Positions 1 through 11,879 of a stretch of DNA of 64,000 nt are shown in pieces (position 1 is the stretch's first letter; the number at the start of each line of letters is the position of its first letter). The DNA is from Paulownia fortunei. Its lineage: Eukaryota > Streptophyta > Magnoliopsida > Lamiales > Paulowniaceae. The DNA is taken from contig CM033105.1 in the NCBI GenBank assembly GCA_019321725.1, positions 10,305,632 through 10,369,631 on the forward strand, read 5' to 3'. The translations under genes were made by a program, and so were the position numbers. The notes under the pieces are model-generated. The model worked only from the letters and a program-made list of their open reading frames with translations. It ran no database searches and had not been told where the DNA came from.

Positions 1-553
1 TAAATCATCTCCCTAATGTTATGCCACCTAGGATTTTGCCTTGACTAGTGATCAAACAAGTTCTAGAGGTTGGTGGGATCATTTAGGAAATAATTAGACC
101 TTATAAACTGTCTCTAAACAACTAAATGTAACTCAACAAACTACTTAGTACATCAAGATTCACAAAACCTCATAAACTAAATAAAACCAAAATTTAATGT
201 ATAGACGCGTAAATAAACGTACAAATTCTAATATTTACTTTTTTTTTAAGTATGCACATAGTTTATCAATAAACTTTTCAAGCAACAAGTAATAATCCTA
301 AACTCTTGAACTCCCCCCAAACTTAATATAAGCATTGTCCCCAATGATTGAAAGAATTGTAAAACAAGGGGACTTTCCTGAAAATGGGTGGTGTTTAGCT
401 TTAACTTGCAAAAATAAGTAAAATATCAAGGAACAATCATCATAATACGAAACAAAACAAGAATAACAACACTCACAAAAACAAGAAAAAAGAGTTTGGT
501 TTGCCTCCCAAGAAGAGCTTTATTTAAAGTCTGCTAAACCGAAACTGAATACC
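1..553 (-). other. A1 noncoding region downstream of pol
   Basis: No open frame of note. It aligns by eye with 58208-58781 in copy A2, so it belongs to the element and not to host DNA. It contains a C-run followed by AAACTTAATA at about 314-328, which reads on the minus strand as a purine-rich tract like the one next to the 3' LTR of A2. Athila relatives often carry an env-like frame in this interval; I see none here. Confidence 0.7.
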
Positions 554-880
554 TTAGGTTACTTCTCCGAGTGGAAGATTAGACATTTTCCAAATTTCAT
601 TGCCATAATAATGTTTCAACCTCTGTCCATTGATACGAAATAATATGCCATCCTTACCTTTGACCTCAATCGCCTCAAATGGAAATATCTTGTTGACAAT
701 AAAGGGACTGGACCATCTAGATTTCAATTTTCCCAGAAAAAGTTTTAATCTAGAATTGAAAAGCAACACAAGTTGTCCGGGTTGAAATTCTCTTCTGAAG
801 ATCATTTTATCATGCCATTGTTTTATTTTTTCTTTATAGATTTTAGCATTTTTATAGGTATCAAGCTTAAATTCCTCCAT
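554..880 (-). pseudogene. A1 integrase C-terminal domain (fragment)
   Basis: A 108-codon open stretch beginning MEEFKLDTYKNAKIY. It contains WHDKMI, a basic RREF segment, [11 protein letters not shown] and a final NGQRLKHYY, the typical C-terminal end of Athila-type integrases, which binds DNA without sequence preference. It is nearly the same as 58782-59126 in A2. It is cut off from the catalytic core by stops and frameshifts between 880 and 1090. Confidence 0.85.
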
Positions 881-1089
881 TTCATTGAGTTGTAATAATT
901 TTTTTCTTCTATTGCCTTTGTATCAAAATTTAATTATTGCACAGTCCAATATGCTCTATGTTCTAGCTCAATGGGGAGGTGACAAGCTTTTCCATAAACT
1001 AATCGATAAGAAGACATACCTATAGGAGTTTTATATATTGTGCGGTATCAAGCTTATATGCCCAATCCTTCTAATTAATGCTTACTGTT

Positions 1090-1840
1090 TTCTCAAAGAT
1101 TTGCTTCACTTCCCGATTTGAGATTTTGGCTTATCCATTTGATTGAGGATGATATCCAAGAGCTACCTTGTGTCTTACACCATACTTAGCCAAAAGGTTA
1201 TTAAATATTTTATTGCAAAAATGAGAACCTTCATCACTTACAATTGCTCTACGTGTGCCAAAACGAGTAAAAATATGTTTGTGCAAGAATTTAAGTACTA
1301 CCTTAGCATCATTAGTAGGTGTGGAAATTACTTCTATCCACTTAGAGACATAATCCACAACGAGCAAAATGTATGATCGACCATTTGATGGAGAAAATGG
1401 TCTCATGAAGTTAATCCCCAAAATATCAAAGAGTTCAACTTTCATCATGTTAGTTAAAGGAAGCTCATGACGTCTAGTAATTATTCCAGTGCTTTGACAT
1501 TGGCCACATGTCTGCACAAAAGCATAACAATCCTTAAACAAAGTTGGCCAATAAAAACCAGATTGCAATACCTTAGAAGCTATACTTGTAGGTTCAAAAT
1601 GACCACTGCATGGGGATGATGACAGTACTTAAGAATTTCATTTGTTTCCTCCATTGGAATGAATCTCCGAATCACAGAATTTGAACACCTTTTGAAGAGC
1701 AAGGAATCATCCCATAGATATGATTTCACATTATGTAAGAATTTTTTCTTTTGATGATATGTGAGGTTCGGGGGTAATAATCCACCTGCAAGATAATTCA
1801 CAAAATCTGCATACCAAGGTAAATTATCTTTGATTGCCAT
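1090..1840 (-). pseudogene. A1 integrase zinc-binding and catalytic core (broken)
   Basis: Two open blocks (1580-1840 and 1131-1568) separated by a frame break. The first holds the N-terminal region with LPWYADFVNYL and LLFKRC. The second carries the C-x2-C of the zinc finger (CGQCQS), then the core. The first catalytic Asp is replaced: the segment reads GINFM where copy A2 keeps GIDFM. The second Asp is present in IVSDEGSHF. After YHPQSNG a stop follows and the final catalytic Glu position reads Lys (AKISNREVK). The enzyme would be inactive. Confidence 0.85.
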
Positions 1841-1859
1841 AGTAAACTAATCTGGGAAA

Positions 1860-2534
1860 ATTCTTTAATTGGTCCTTCAAAGTTTTCATTTTTATGCTCC
1901 AACCTCGATAAGTGATCCGCCACCACATTTTCACTTCTCTTCTTATCTTTGATTTAAAGATCAAATTTTTGAAGGAGTATCCACTAGATTAGACTTGGTT
2001 TTGCATCCTTTTTGGCAAAGAGGTACCTAATAGCAGCATAATTGGTATACATTATCACCTTGGTACCTACAAGATATGCACAAAATTTATCAAATACAAA
2101 AATAACGACTAATAATTCTTTTTCAGTGGTGGTGTAATTTTATTGAGCATCGTCAAGTGTTCGGTTGCATAGTAAATGACCCTAAAAATTTTATCTTTTC
2201 TTTATCCTAACACTACTTTAACCGTATAATCACTAGCATCACATATAAGTTCAAATGGTTGGATCCAATCCAGTACCACCATAATAGGAGCTAAAATAAG
2301 AGCCTTCTTGATATGATCAAAGGCCTGTAAGCAATTAACATTAAAGTTAAATGGCTTATCTTTTTCCAAAAGGTTGCAGAAAGGTTTTACAATTTTTGAA
2401 ATTTTTTTAATGAATCTTCTATAAAACTCGGCATGTCCTAAAAAACTATAAATAGCTTTCACTTTGATTGGTGGTAGATTTTTTTCAATAGCAACAATTT
2501 TTGTTCGGTCTATCTCAAGTCCTTTGGTGGACAT
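1860..2534 (-). pseudogene. A1 RNase H region and RT connection (broken)
   Basis: The 2202-2534 block reads MSTKGLEIDRTKI then SFLGHAEFYRRFI and LICDASDYTV, the usual RT thumb to RNase H transition of Ty3/gypsy pol. The remainder down to about 1860 is recognisable by matching copy A2 (60044-60300) but has many stops. RNase H removes the RNA strand from RNA-DNA hybrids during reverse transcription. Confidence 0.8.
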
Positions 2535-2594
2535 TCGGTGACCTAAAACAATACATTCTTTTACTATAAAATGGCATTTTTCGCAATTTAAAAC

Positions 2595-3240
2595 AAGGTT
2601 AGTCTATTCACATCTCTGCAAAACAAGAGAAAGATTATGTAGACATAAATCAAATGAGGAGCCAAATACTGAAAAATCATCTATAAAAATTTCCATTATG
2701 TTCTCCACCATATCATGAAAAATTGCCATCATGCATTTTTGAAATGTGGCTGGGGCATTACATATTCCAAATGGCATACTTCGAAAAGCAAAAGTACCAT
2801 AAGGACATGTGAATGTTGTTTTCTCTTGGTCTTTAGGTGCTATGACAATTTGATTGTTCCCCGAATAACCATCAAGAAAATAATAATATTGATACCTTAC
2901 AAGTCGGTCCAACATTTGATCAATAAATAGGAGGGGAAAATTATCTTTACGAGTAGCTTTGTTGAGTTTTCTATAATTAATACATACTCGCTAACCTGTG
3001 ACTGTCCTTGTTGGTATTAATTCATTGCTATCATTTTGAATTATGGTCATGACACCTTTTTTGGGAACTACTTGAATCGGACTCACACAAGAACTATTAA
3101 AAATTGCATAAATAATTCTGGCATTCAACCATTTCAAGACTTCATTTCTTACAACCTCTTTCATTATTGGACTTAGTCTATGTTGATGTTCAATAGATGA
3201 TTTGTAAGATTCTTCCATTAAGATTTTATGCATGAAAATT
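2595..3240 (-). pseudogene. A1 reverse transcriptase (broken)
   Basis: Two blocks. 2991-3233 has MHKILMEESYKSSIEHQ, SPIQVVPKKG and NELIPTRTVTG. 2604-2915 has the polymerase motifs FLDGYSG, FTCPYGTFAFRSMPFG, NAPATFQ and the catalytic FIDDF. Between them (2916-2990) the frame is lost. The active-site aspartates are still present here, whereas the equivalent part of A2 has been deleted. Confidence 0.88.
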
Positions 3241-3298
3241 GAAGGACTAATATCTTTTAAATTAAAAATTAACCAACCAATAGCAGATTTATGCTATC

Positions 3299-3562
3299 TT
3301 AAAACATAAAGAAATTTCTCACCTCTAAATAAGATAGGGATGTAAAAATAATTATCAGATACGTGCTGTTAGAACCTAAAAATTCATACTGCAAATGCAC
3401 GGGAAGTGCTTTCAACTCCGGTGATATTGTTTGTTCCTTGATGGTGGTATCTCCTATTGCTTCCTTGCATTTATCCTTTTTCAACTCCACCTCTCCTGAT
3501 TCGAGAAAGAGCAAGTAATGCATTAAATCATCATTATCAATATCATGGTCATTACCTTGCAT
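3299..3562 (-). pseudogene. A1 protease-RT linker
   Basis: An 87-codon piece with ELKALPVHLQYEFLGSNSTY, the segment that precedes RT in Athila-type polyproteins. It corresponds to 60838-61068 in A2. No catalytic role is known to me for it. Confidence 0.7.
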
Positions 3563-3695
3563 TATGGAATGAACAATGCATTGCTCTAAAGGTTAGATAG
3601 GAATTTGTTTGAGGAAATGATCATGTAAGCAAGTTTCTAATATTTCAATCCTATTACAAGTATGTGGTTCCTCTTGAAACTTCAATGCACGATAA

Positions 3696-4261
3696 ATGTT
3701 AAACATCACTTTATCCTTATTAACTCTTAGAGTTAATTCACTGCATTGCACATCAATCAAAGCACTCCCCTTAGCAAGGAATGATCAACCAAGAATTAAA
3801 GGAATTTCTTGGTCTTCCTCCATATCTAACACCATAAAATCTGCAGAAAATATGAATTCATCCACTTTCACCAATACATCTTCAACAACTCCTCTTGGAT
3901 AGGTGAGAGACCTATCCACCAATTGCAAGGTCATAGTGGATTGCTTGACTTTTCCAATTCCTAATTTCCTCAAAACAGAAAGTGACATCAAATTAATACT
4001 TGCTTCAAGATCACATAATGCTTTATCAAAGAAATATCCTCCTATGGTACAAGGAATACTAAAAATCCCTAGATCTTTCAATTTTTGAGGAAGCTTTTTC
4101 TGTAAAATGGCACTACACTCCTCTGTGAGATTCACAGTTTCAAATTCCACCAATCGTCTTTTTCTTGACATCACATCCTTCATGAACTTGGCGTAGTTGG
4201 ACATTTGCTCAAGAGCATCTGCAAAAGGAATGTTGATATGAATTTTCTTGAAGATTTCCAA
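3696..4261 (-). pseudogene. A1 retropepsin-like protease
   Basis: The open stretch 3785-4261 carries the aspartic-protease region: IPCTIGGYFFDKALCDLEAS, then INLMSLSVLRKLG, a LADRS-like strand (LVDRSLTYPRG) and FMVLDMEEDQEIPLILG. Copy A2 reads CDLGAS at the active-site loop; here the Gly is Glu, a single G-to-A change that should spoil the loop. A weaker continuation reaches about 3696. The protease would normally cut the Gag-Pol polyprotein. Confidence 0.85.
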
Positions 4262-4303
4262 AAAATTTGCAAATTGTGAATCAATCTTTTTCTTTTGAAA
4301 TCT

Positions 4304-4680
4304 TTATAGAAAAGGAATGGGAACATTAAATTTAGGAGAAGTTTCAAATTTAGGAGTAGATTTTAGCTTCTCAACCCCTGTTTGTTCATTTGATTGTATT
4401 TCTTCTTCTTTTGGTTGTTCCTCCATAGGACTTTCACTCGAAGTGCTTGCCATTGGCTCATTAACTTTTGAACTTTTTATTTCCGACCCTTTGATTTTGG
4501 TTCCACTTCTAAGTTGGATAGCATTGCAATGCTCATTTGAATTGATTTCTGTGTCACTTGGAAGGTTTTCTTTATATTTTTTAGCATTAATTTCAGCAGT
4601 AATCTGTCCAATTTGAGTCTCCATTGATTTCATTTGAGCTCTTAAACTTGAAGCTAGCTGCTCCAATTGAGTCTAAATGT
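4304..4680 (-). pseudogene. A1 gag C-terminal / gag-protease spacer
   Basis: A 120-codon stretch starting MEQLASSLRAQMKSMETQIGQ, a predicted helical or coiled segment, then CNAIQLRSGTK and an acidic Ser/Glu-rich tail. The IQLRSGT motif is typical of this region in Athila polyproteins. No CCHC zinc knuckle is visible. Confidence 0.75.
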
Positions 4681-4862
4681 TGTCTATCTTCGCTTCACCC
4701 TTATTCAATCGGGCTCTTGTCTTACCAATGAAAGTACTTAGCAAACCTCCAATGATGCCTTTTTCTCACCTACTTGAGGGTTGGGATTTGGTGGATTATT
4801 GTAACCTGGTGGGGGTTGAAGCATATTTTGATTGTTGGCATAGGAAAAATTCTCATGATTTC

Positions 4863-5865
4863 TAAGCCTCGGATGGTAGTGAGTAAGTAATTAATTTGTC
4901 CTAAAATTGAAATTACGATTATTGACAAAGTTTACTTGCTCATTTTCTTTGGTTTTGATAAATGAAGTGCTAGTGGATGCCATGGAATCCATTCCTTGAG
5001 AAGCTCCATTAGAAGTCCAAGCTACAAATTAGTTAGAAAGAGCAGAAACTTGTGCAACTAATTATGTAAATGAATCTACCTCAAAAACTCCGGCAACCTT
5101 TTTAATGGAAGATCTCTCAAAAGGCCATTGATAGCTATTAGTAGCCATCTCCTCAAGCAAAATATGGGCTTCGTCTATGGTCTTAGACATCAAAGTCTTA
5201 TCTGCGGCAGTATCTATTATGGTTCGAGTTTGTCTTTTCAAACCATTGTAGAAGTATTATACCTGCTACCAATCCTCATAACTATGTTGAGGACACCTTA
5301 TTAGAAAATTCTTAAACCTTTCCCAAGCTTCATATAATGGCTCAAAATCTTGTTGGTGGAATTGAGCTATCTCACTCTTGAGTTAAAGTGTCTTGCTTGG
5401 TGGAAAGCACTTAGCAAGAAATTTTTGCATCAAGTCATTCCAACTCGGTATGCTACTTGGTGCAAAAGATTGTAACCATAGCCTAGCTTTATCCCAGAGT
5501 GAGAATGGAAATAAGAAAAGTCTAATGGCATCGTTGGGCACTCCATTTATTTTGATGCTATCACAAATTTCCAAATATATAGCTAAGTGTGCATAGGGTC
5601 CTCCAACGCACTTTCTTCAAATTAATTTTGTTGCACCATGCTAATGAGAGTTGGTTTAAGCTCAAAATTATTGGCATTGATCGGTTGTCAAACTATTTCG
5701 GATAGCTCATTGTGGTGGTGGTTGTTGCAATGGAAGATTTGCGTTCACATTAGCATTGTTGATGTTATCTGCCATGGCTTGATTATCAAATCTTTTTTGC
5801 TGCTCTAATAGCCCGAAGAGTCGGCTCAATTTCTAGATCAAAATAACCCAAGTCAAGACTTCTAG
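4863..5865 (-). pseudogene. A1 gag (broken)
   Basis: Gag forms the virus-like particle. The best open block, 5383-5574, has GVPNDAIRLFLFPFSL, WDKARLWLQSF and KCFPPSKTL, the central retrotransposon gag domain. The rest of the region matches the longer open gag of A2 (62312-63401) but has stops and frameshifts, for example directly after FPPSKTL. Its start should lie near 5865 by comparison with A2. Confidence 0.8.
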
Positions 5866-5984
5866 CCTTATGCATACAAATATATATAATCCAATACAAG
5901 GCAAGACAACATCAACATATCGAAAGAAAGTAAAAACAATCTAAACTAAAATCAAGACTAATTCATATATTAATGTAATTATGA

Positions 5985-6012
5985 TAAAACAATCTCCGAT
6001 AACAGCGCCAAA
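5985..6012 (-). promoter_or_regulatory. A1 primer binding site (degenerate)
   Basis: Read on the minus strand immediately after the LTR: TGGCGCTGTTATCGGAG. It resembles the TGGCGCCGTTG-type site complementary to the 3' end of tRNA-Asp used by Athila elements; copy A2 keeps TGGCGCCGTTG. First-strand cDNA synthesis would start here. Confidence 0.75.
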
Positions 6013-6016
6013 AACT

Positions 6017-7614
6017 TATTCGTGAAATATTTTACAAACTGTAAGTGAACGGTGTCAAGTTTTAATACAATGGTGAGTTGAGTATCGTCCACAAGATTGT
6101 AATAAAAAATTATAGCAAGTATTGTAGTTCAAATAGTCTTAATTCTATCTAAAAAATCAAGTGATGATTGGTAAACAAAGTAGAATAAGATAAAAATTGC
6201 AAAGATAAAACTAGAGTTCTTAGAAGTAATAAAAAAATACCTTATGAGCAAGAAATTCTAGAGGAATGAGTCACCTAATTATCACCTATGTTCTTCTTTC
6301 CAAAACATACCAATTCATATCAACAACACATGTAAGTTAAGAATTCCTAAGCTTATCAATTCTCTCTCTCGAGTGCCGAATTGATTATGAGTTCTAATAT
6401 GAATTTCAATAACTCTATAAAAACTCAACAATAAAACTCTACAAAAGTTCAATGAATTCTTCTTTAAAACTTCAAAGGTTTCTTAAGCTTCTCAACTCTA
6501 TGATTCCTAGGTTATGTTATCTTTATGATCACGTACAATCTTCCCTCTCTCGAGTATCAAATCTCATACATCAAACACTCTCAATTAATGGCTAAATAAT
6601 CAAGATGCAATACTAAACAAGATAACATAAACAAGATGAATAACTTGAACTAATATTGTTTGAAATTCAAAACATAGGATTAAATAAGGTTACATCATCC
6701 TCTAGAAAGAAATGTTTAGTTCATCATGTATGAAAATAACTTCAAGAAATACATAAGAAGAACACAAAAATTGTTCACCAATTTGTGAAGTGGAAATAAT
6801 GATTGAAGCTCTCCTTGTCTCCAAGAATGGCCTTCTTCTCTCCAAGTCTCCTTGTTCTTTCTTTTCTCTTGGCTTCTCCTTACTCCTCTCCCCTCCAAAA
6901 ACTAATTTGGAGGCTCTTGGAATCCCTCAAAATAGATGGGAAATGCCCTAAAGAGGGCAAAATTCCTATTTTGACCTTACTTATCCGACCGGCAGTGCCT
7001 AGGCGCTGCCTATTCTGTCCAAAACAGTGTGTGCAGTGCCTAGGCGCTGCACTTGCTGTCCAGAATCAGTTTCCGAAGCGCTTTTAGACTCTTTCAACTG
7101 ATGATTCACTACTTTCTAGGCCAAACTGGCTTTTGGTGTCTACATATGAATTTTAGGTCTATGTCTTGGTGTTCTATTGGAACTTGAATCAACTAAATAT
7201 GACTTTTTTAGGAAGAGTTATGCTAGAAATACCAAGATGTATCATCCTATAAAATTTTAGCCCAGTGCTGATTCTTGAACTCGATTTTTCTCATTGACAT
7301 CGACAAAATTGGATTTTATGAAAAACATAAAAACTATAGATCTATCTCTTGGATTTCCATTGGTTCAAGAAGAAAATCAAAATAATATTTGTGGAAAGAG
7401 TTATGATTGAAATATAAAAACTGCCACCAGTCGCACCACAATTCAGATTTTTCAACATTTGAACCAAGTTTTTGGTTTTTTTCCATTTTCCTCTCCTTTT
7501 GTCATTACCTACAAGATTTCACACTAAATGCATAAAAATTAACAAAAACACTTGAAAACAAACCAAATATTAATGAAAAGGTATATGAATTGTTGGTATA
7601 AAACCAACCTATCA
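6017..7614 (-). repeat. A1 5' LTR
   Basis: The left edge is set by the PBS and by alignment with 55510 and 63571; the right edge is the ...CCTATCA end that matches TTATCA at 57326 in A2. About 1.6 kb. It contains two copies of GTGCCTAGGCGCTGC (about 6995 and 7035). The bases directly outside the right end are TTATG, the expected target duplication, but its partner is off the window. Confidence 0.85.
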
Positions 7615-7866
7615 TTATGAAAACTCTATTTTGTTTTTAAATAAGCCGCACTGTTATGGTTTTGTATATAGATGTACTAAATTTTTATTTATGTATGGTG
7701 TGTTTAAAATGAAATGAAACAACAAATGAATTCAAGTTCTTTCTCTTATAGCCAAAAGGGGAACTTTTATTAAAACCATAACTTTAGTATTGATGAAAAG
7801 TGAACATTTCTTGACTTAACTGTATCAGCTTATTTAGGTTCTGCAGTTAGGTTAAGGGGTGTTACA
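7615..7866 (+). repeat. 3' end of an LTR of family B (B0)
   Basis: From AAAACTCTATTTTG to GGTTAAGGGGTGTTACA this follows the last 250 bp of LTRs B1 to B4. The A1 element has inserted into it, so the rest of B0 lies left of the window. No B-type primer site follows 7866, so B0 was a solo or 3' LTR. Confidence 0.85.
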
Positions 7867-8635
7867 TAGCCGGTTGGTGAATACAAGATAGGTGTGAGTA
7901 AAATTCAGCCTTTATTTCCCACTGAAATCTCTCAACTCTATACTATAGCTGCTTTCTTAGACATATACGCATTACCGAATCATCATTGACTATTGGTAGC
8001 ATGCTAAAATGGCAACGATAAAATAAAGTTTCAAGAAGTAGTTCAAAGTACTAAGGGTATAAAATGATGTCATATAAATCTCCATGTCTCACACAATGAG
8101 AAAACAAGGTCTCATTTACTCGTTACCCACATGGTCATATAGGTACACACGGTATGAAAACACGTGTTACGATGTGTATCTTCTTACTTAGAAACATATG
8201 TCTTTCACTCTAATATTACATCGTACAGATCTTAGTTCAAGTGTGTTTCAACACTTAACTTGATTTTTCTTCTTGTTTGTCCTCTATAAGTATAACAACT
8301 TTAAGAAAACTCACATCTGGCTTCTAGATAAGTTCATTGGATTGTGGAAAATCCATTTCGTTTACAAAATTTGAAGTAGTATTCTCATTTTAGTAATTTT
8401 ACTAAGGCAACATGTGTATGACTTTGTTCTCAATAAAATCAATACTACCTCATCTCTGCAAGCTACTCAATGTCAGAAATGATTGCTCATGTGAGAGAGT
8501 CAATCTCAACTTGTCAGACATATCTTTAAGTTGAAGACATATCGTAAAAAAGCAACATGTGTACATGTAATATATAACCAAATGACATAACAATAATGAG
8601 CATAACATCTTAAATATTTATATGTTCAGTTACAA
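7867..8635 (-). other. G 3' noncoding region with possible polypurine tract
   Basis: No open frame. On the minus strand the sequence CAGTGGGAAATAAAGG (about 7912-7927) is purine-rich, as expected next to a copia 3' LTR. Only about 50 bp follow before LTR B0 begins, so the 3' LTR would be almost entirely lost. Confidence 0.45.
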
Positions 8636-9420
8636 TCACATTCTACACAATCCAAGAGACCTAACATGACCCATAAATACATCTTTAGGTATTGGCTTAG
8701 TAAGAGGATCAACCACGATCAGATGCGTGGATATGTACTTCAAACTCACCTCTTTCTTCTCAATTATTTCTCTGATGAAATTGTACTTTGTATCATTATT
8801 TTTGATTTTTTCATAGTATTTGGGGTCTTTAGTGTACGCAATAGCTGATTGATTATCACAAAAAATCATCATAGCTCCCACGCAACTGCTTACTATTCCC
8901 AAATGATGTAAGAATCTTCTCAACCAAACACCTTTTTATACTGTAGAGGCACATGTCATAAAATATGCTTCCATTGTGGATAGTGATAGACAAGTATGTT
9001 TCTTGCTTCTCCAAGAGATAACACCACTCTTTAGCAAAAAACATATCCAAAAGTGGACTTACATTCATCAAAATCACCACCCCAGTCAACAACTGTGTAT
9101 CCTTCAATAATATATCTTTTCTTTGATAACAAAGAAAATAATCTGCAATGCCTTTCAGGTATCTGAAAATCCTTTTAACTGCAGTCTAATGTCTTCTTCC
9201 TGATTTGATTGATACCTGCTAACTAGACCCACGACATAACAAATATGAGGATGAGTACACATCATAGCTTACATCAGACTCCCAACAACACTGGAATATG
9301 GTACTTTAGACATCTCTTGTTTTATTTTTTAAGTCTTTGGGCACATTTCTCAGCTTAAACTTTCGCCTTTAGCCACAGGAGTATCATTAGGCTTACAACT
9401 TTCCATTCTAAATCGTTTCA
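8636..9420 (-). pseudogene. G RNase H domain (broken)
   Basis: The block 8636-8923 has MMIFCDNQSAIAYTKDPKYYEK and KYNFIREIIEKKEVSLKYIST, then DPLTKPIPKDVF and GHVRSLGLCRM, the standard copia RNase H and C-terminal end. Upstream (8856-9420) the frame changes several times but the LVSRYQSN segment is legible near 9200. Confidence 0.88.
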
Positions 9421-10160
9421 AAATTTTCTTAATATATGATTATTGAGACAAGGCAAGTATTCTTTTCAAATGATCTCCGTGAATTTTAACACCTATAATA
9501 TAATTTGCCTTAACGATGTCCTTCATCTCGAATTTAAAAAATAACAATTTCTTATTAGTTTGAACATACTCCTTATAATTACCGGCTAATAATATATCAT
9601 CAATATAAACATATAGAATTACAAAATTTCTACTAGACCTTTTCACATATGGTCTTCATCTATCATGACGAAGTCATATGAGATTATTGCTTTGTCAAAT
9701 CTCAAATACTATTGTCTAGAAAACTGCTTAAGGCAATAAATTGATCTATTCAATTTGTATACTTTATTTTTTTGGCCTTTGACAACAAAACCTATTGGCT
9801 GTTCCATGTAGATTTCTTCTTCAAGTTCTCCATTTGGAAAGTAATCTTAATGTCCATTTGATGTAACTCTAAATCTAAATTAGCCACTATAGCCAATAGT
9901 AGGCGAATAGAGGTAAATCTTACTACCGGCAAAATGATTTCTTCATAATCAACACCTTTTTGTTGGGTATAACTCTTGCCACTAGTCGAGCTTTATATCT
10001 CTTAATAGTTTCATCAGTCTTTCTCTTAATTTTAAGAACCTATTCGTTCCTAATAGCTTTGCACCCACCCAAATAAAAGATCAACCAGATCTTAAACATG
10101 GTTTTAACTCCGTTTACTCTATTTCTTCTTCTATTACTTTCATCAATTTGTCCTTTGAAG
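9421..10160 (-). pseudogene. G reverse transcriptase (broken)
   Basis: The open block 9440-9646 starts MKRSSRNFVILYVYIDDIL. YIDDIL is the catalytic box, a variant of the usual copia YVDDIL/M. It is followed by FEMKDIVKANYIIGVKI. N-terminal RT is traceable in broken frames to about 10160. Confidence 0.82.
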
Positions 10161-10639
10161 GACAAGATAGAGCCTCATTTATGTTTTTAGGCTCTTCTTC
10201 ACTTATTGGAAATATGATACAAATGTGCCCTTCAATCTCATAATGACATTTGAGTATACCTTTTCTAGTACATTTTTGAAGTTGAGATTCCAATAGATCA
10301 TTTTGATGAGAGTTCCTCCTACTGGGATCAAGTGATAACTCATTCTCTTGATTTTCTAATGATCATTCTGGTATACAACCACTATCTAAATTAGGCAACT
10401 CAAATAAAGGTTTTCTTTTCTTTATTTCACCTCTACTAGGAAAATCACTCTCCAAAAAATTGCATTGCCTGATTCAATCTCAGTAATACTTCCATCATCC
10501 TGTTTACTTATAAACATATAACCTTTTGACTACTTAGAGTATCTAATAAAGATACACTTATTTCCTTGAGGACTCAGCTTTCCAAATTTAATGGAACATT
10601 CATGAATGTAAGCAATTGATCTAGGGTCTAAGGTTGCTT

Positions 10640-11300
10640 AGGATGGCTTTTGACCAGTTCAATGTTCATATGTTGTAGAAGGTACTGATTTTGCAGTTAC
10701 TTCATTCATAATATATGTCATAGTTAACAAAGCATCTTCGCAAAAGAAAATAGGTAAGTTAGCTTGTGCCATCATTGACCTTGTCATATCTAACAATGTT
10801 CTATTCTTTCTCTCAACAACACCATTTTGCTGAGGTGTGTGAAGAATAGTCAATTATTTATTAATTCCTTTTTCATTGCATAGATCTTTGAAATGATAAG
10901 ATAGATATTCATGCCCTCGATTAGTTCTTAAAGTCTTTATCATTTTATCCATTTGATTCTTCACTTCGTTAACATAACTTCTAAAACACTCTTGTGCCTC
11001 ACACTTACGGGAAATCAAATAGACACGACCAAAACACATGAAATCATATATAAATGTAATGATATATGAGGCTCCATGCCTAGCCATCACATTTATTGGA
11101 CCATAAATATCTGAATGGAATAATTGCAAATAGAATTTCTACCCTAACGGCCTTTTCAAATTGTCTTATGTCATCTTTCCAACAAGCTAATGAAAATCAA
11201 CTTTAGAAAGAGAACCCAATAATCCTACTTTCATTTGTCTATTCATCTTGTCTTGCCCAATGTGACCTAATCTAGCATGCCAAATATAAATATGCACATT
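10640..11300 (-). pseudogene. G integrase with pre-integrase domain (broken)
   Basis: The minus strand reads RLGHIGQDKMNRQ near 11270 (gag-pre-integrase zinc region), then LFHSDIYGP with the first catalytic Asp. RTNRGHEYLS has Asn where the second catalytic Asp is expected. An in-frame stop at about 10854-10856 precedes HTPQQNGVVERKNRTLLDM with the final Glu. Integrase would insert the cDNA into the host genome; this copy is inactive. Confidence 0.88.
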
Positions 11301-11559
11301 TGCAATACTAGATGAACAAACATTTAATGAAACACAATGATCAACATATTAGTTAAACATTTTATCTGTCACAATCTAACACCATAAAACCATTCCTAAG
11401 ATGTCCTCAACTATAATACATATTTTCATAATATACACGAACCAAACCTCTACTAAAGTTTAAAATAAATCTTAATCCTAGAAGAACAACAATATAAATC
11501 AAGTTTTGTCGAATCTCTGGTGCATAGAGGCATCATGTAGAATAAGAGTTTGGCTACCA

Positions 11560-11850
11560 CATAACTCTAGTTTGCTAGTGTTAATGCCTTTAACTTCAAC
11601 TCTGGCATTATTTCGTAGATATATTCATTTCATATCATAAAGAACTCAATAAAAGTGTAGAAACGCTTTACAATCTATAGTAATATGGTCTGTTGCACCA
11701 GATTCTATAATCCACAGGATAAGATTCAATTAATGTAACAGTACTAGACACATATATAACACTCAAAAAAGCATTATTAAGTGCTACCTTTTTTGCCTCA
11801 GGGCACTCACGAGAAAAGTGACTAAGTGCTTGACAGTTGTAGCACTTCAT
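11560..11850 (-). pseudogene. G zinc knuckle and protease remnant
   Basis: The 60-codon block 11668-11850 begins MKCYNCQALSHFSREC, a complete CX2CX4HX4C nucleocapsid zinc knuckle. Beyond it a frameshift reaches the protease active-site region: the other frame shows a W-I-(I)-x-SGATDH-like remnant near 11700. Confidence 0.8.
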
Positions 11851-11879
11851 TTTGCTCTTGTCTTTCTTCTTTCCAATAT

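Larger units (their letters stand above)
1..7614 (-). mobile_element. Athila-type Ty3/gypsy retrotransposon A1, left end outside window
   Basis: On the minus strand the order from right to left is 5' LTR (6017-7614), primer site, gag, protease, RT, RNase H and integrase, which is the Ty3/gypsy order. Gag text such as FPPSKTL, the protease/linker text and the PBS resembling a tRNA-Asp site are those I know from the plant Athila/Calypso lineage. The body is collinear with a second copy at 55510-64000, so the missing 3' LTR should lie just left of base 1. Every domain carries stops or frameshifts, so it is a dead copy. It sits inside a remnant of LTR family B (7615-7866). Confidence 0.9.

Noticed and set aside
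4317..4616. 99-codon plus-strand frame
   Set aside because: Antisense to the Athila gag-protease spacer.
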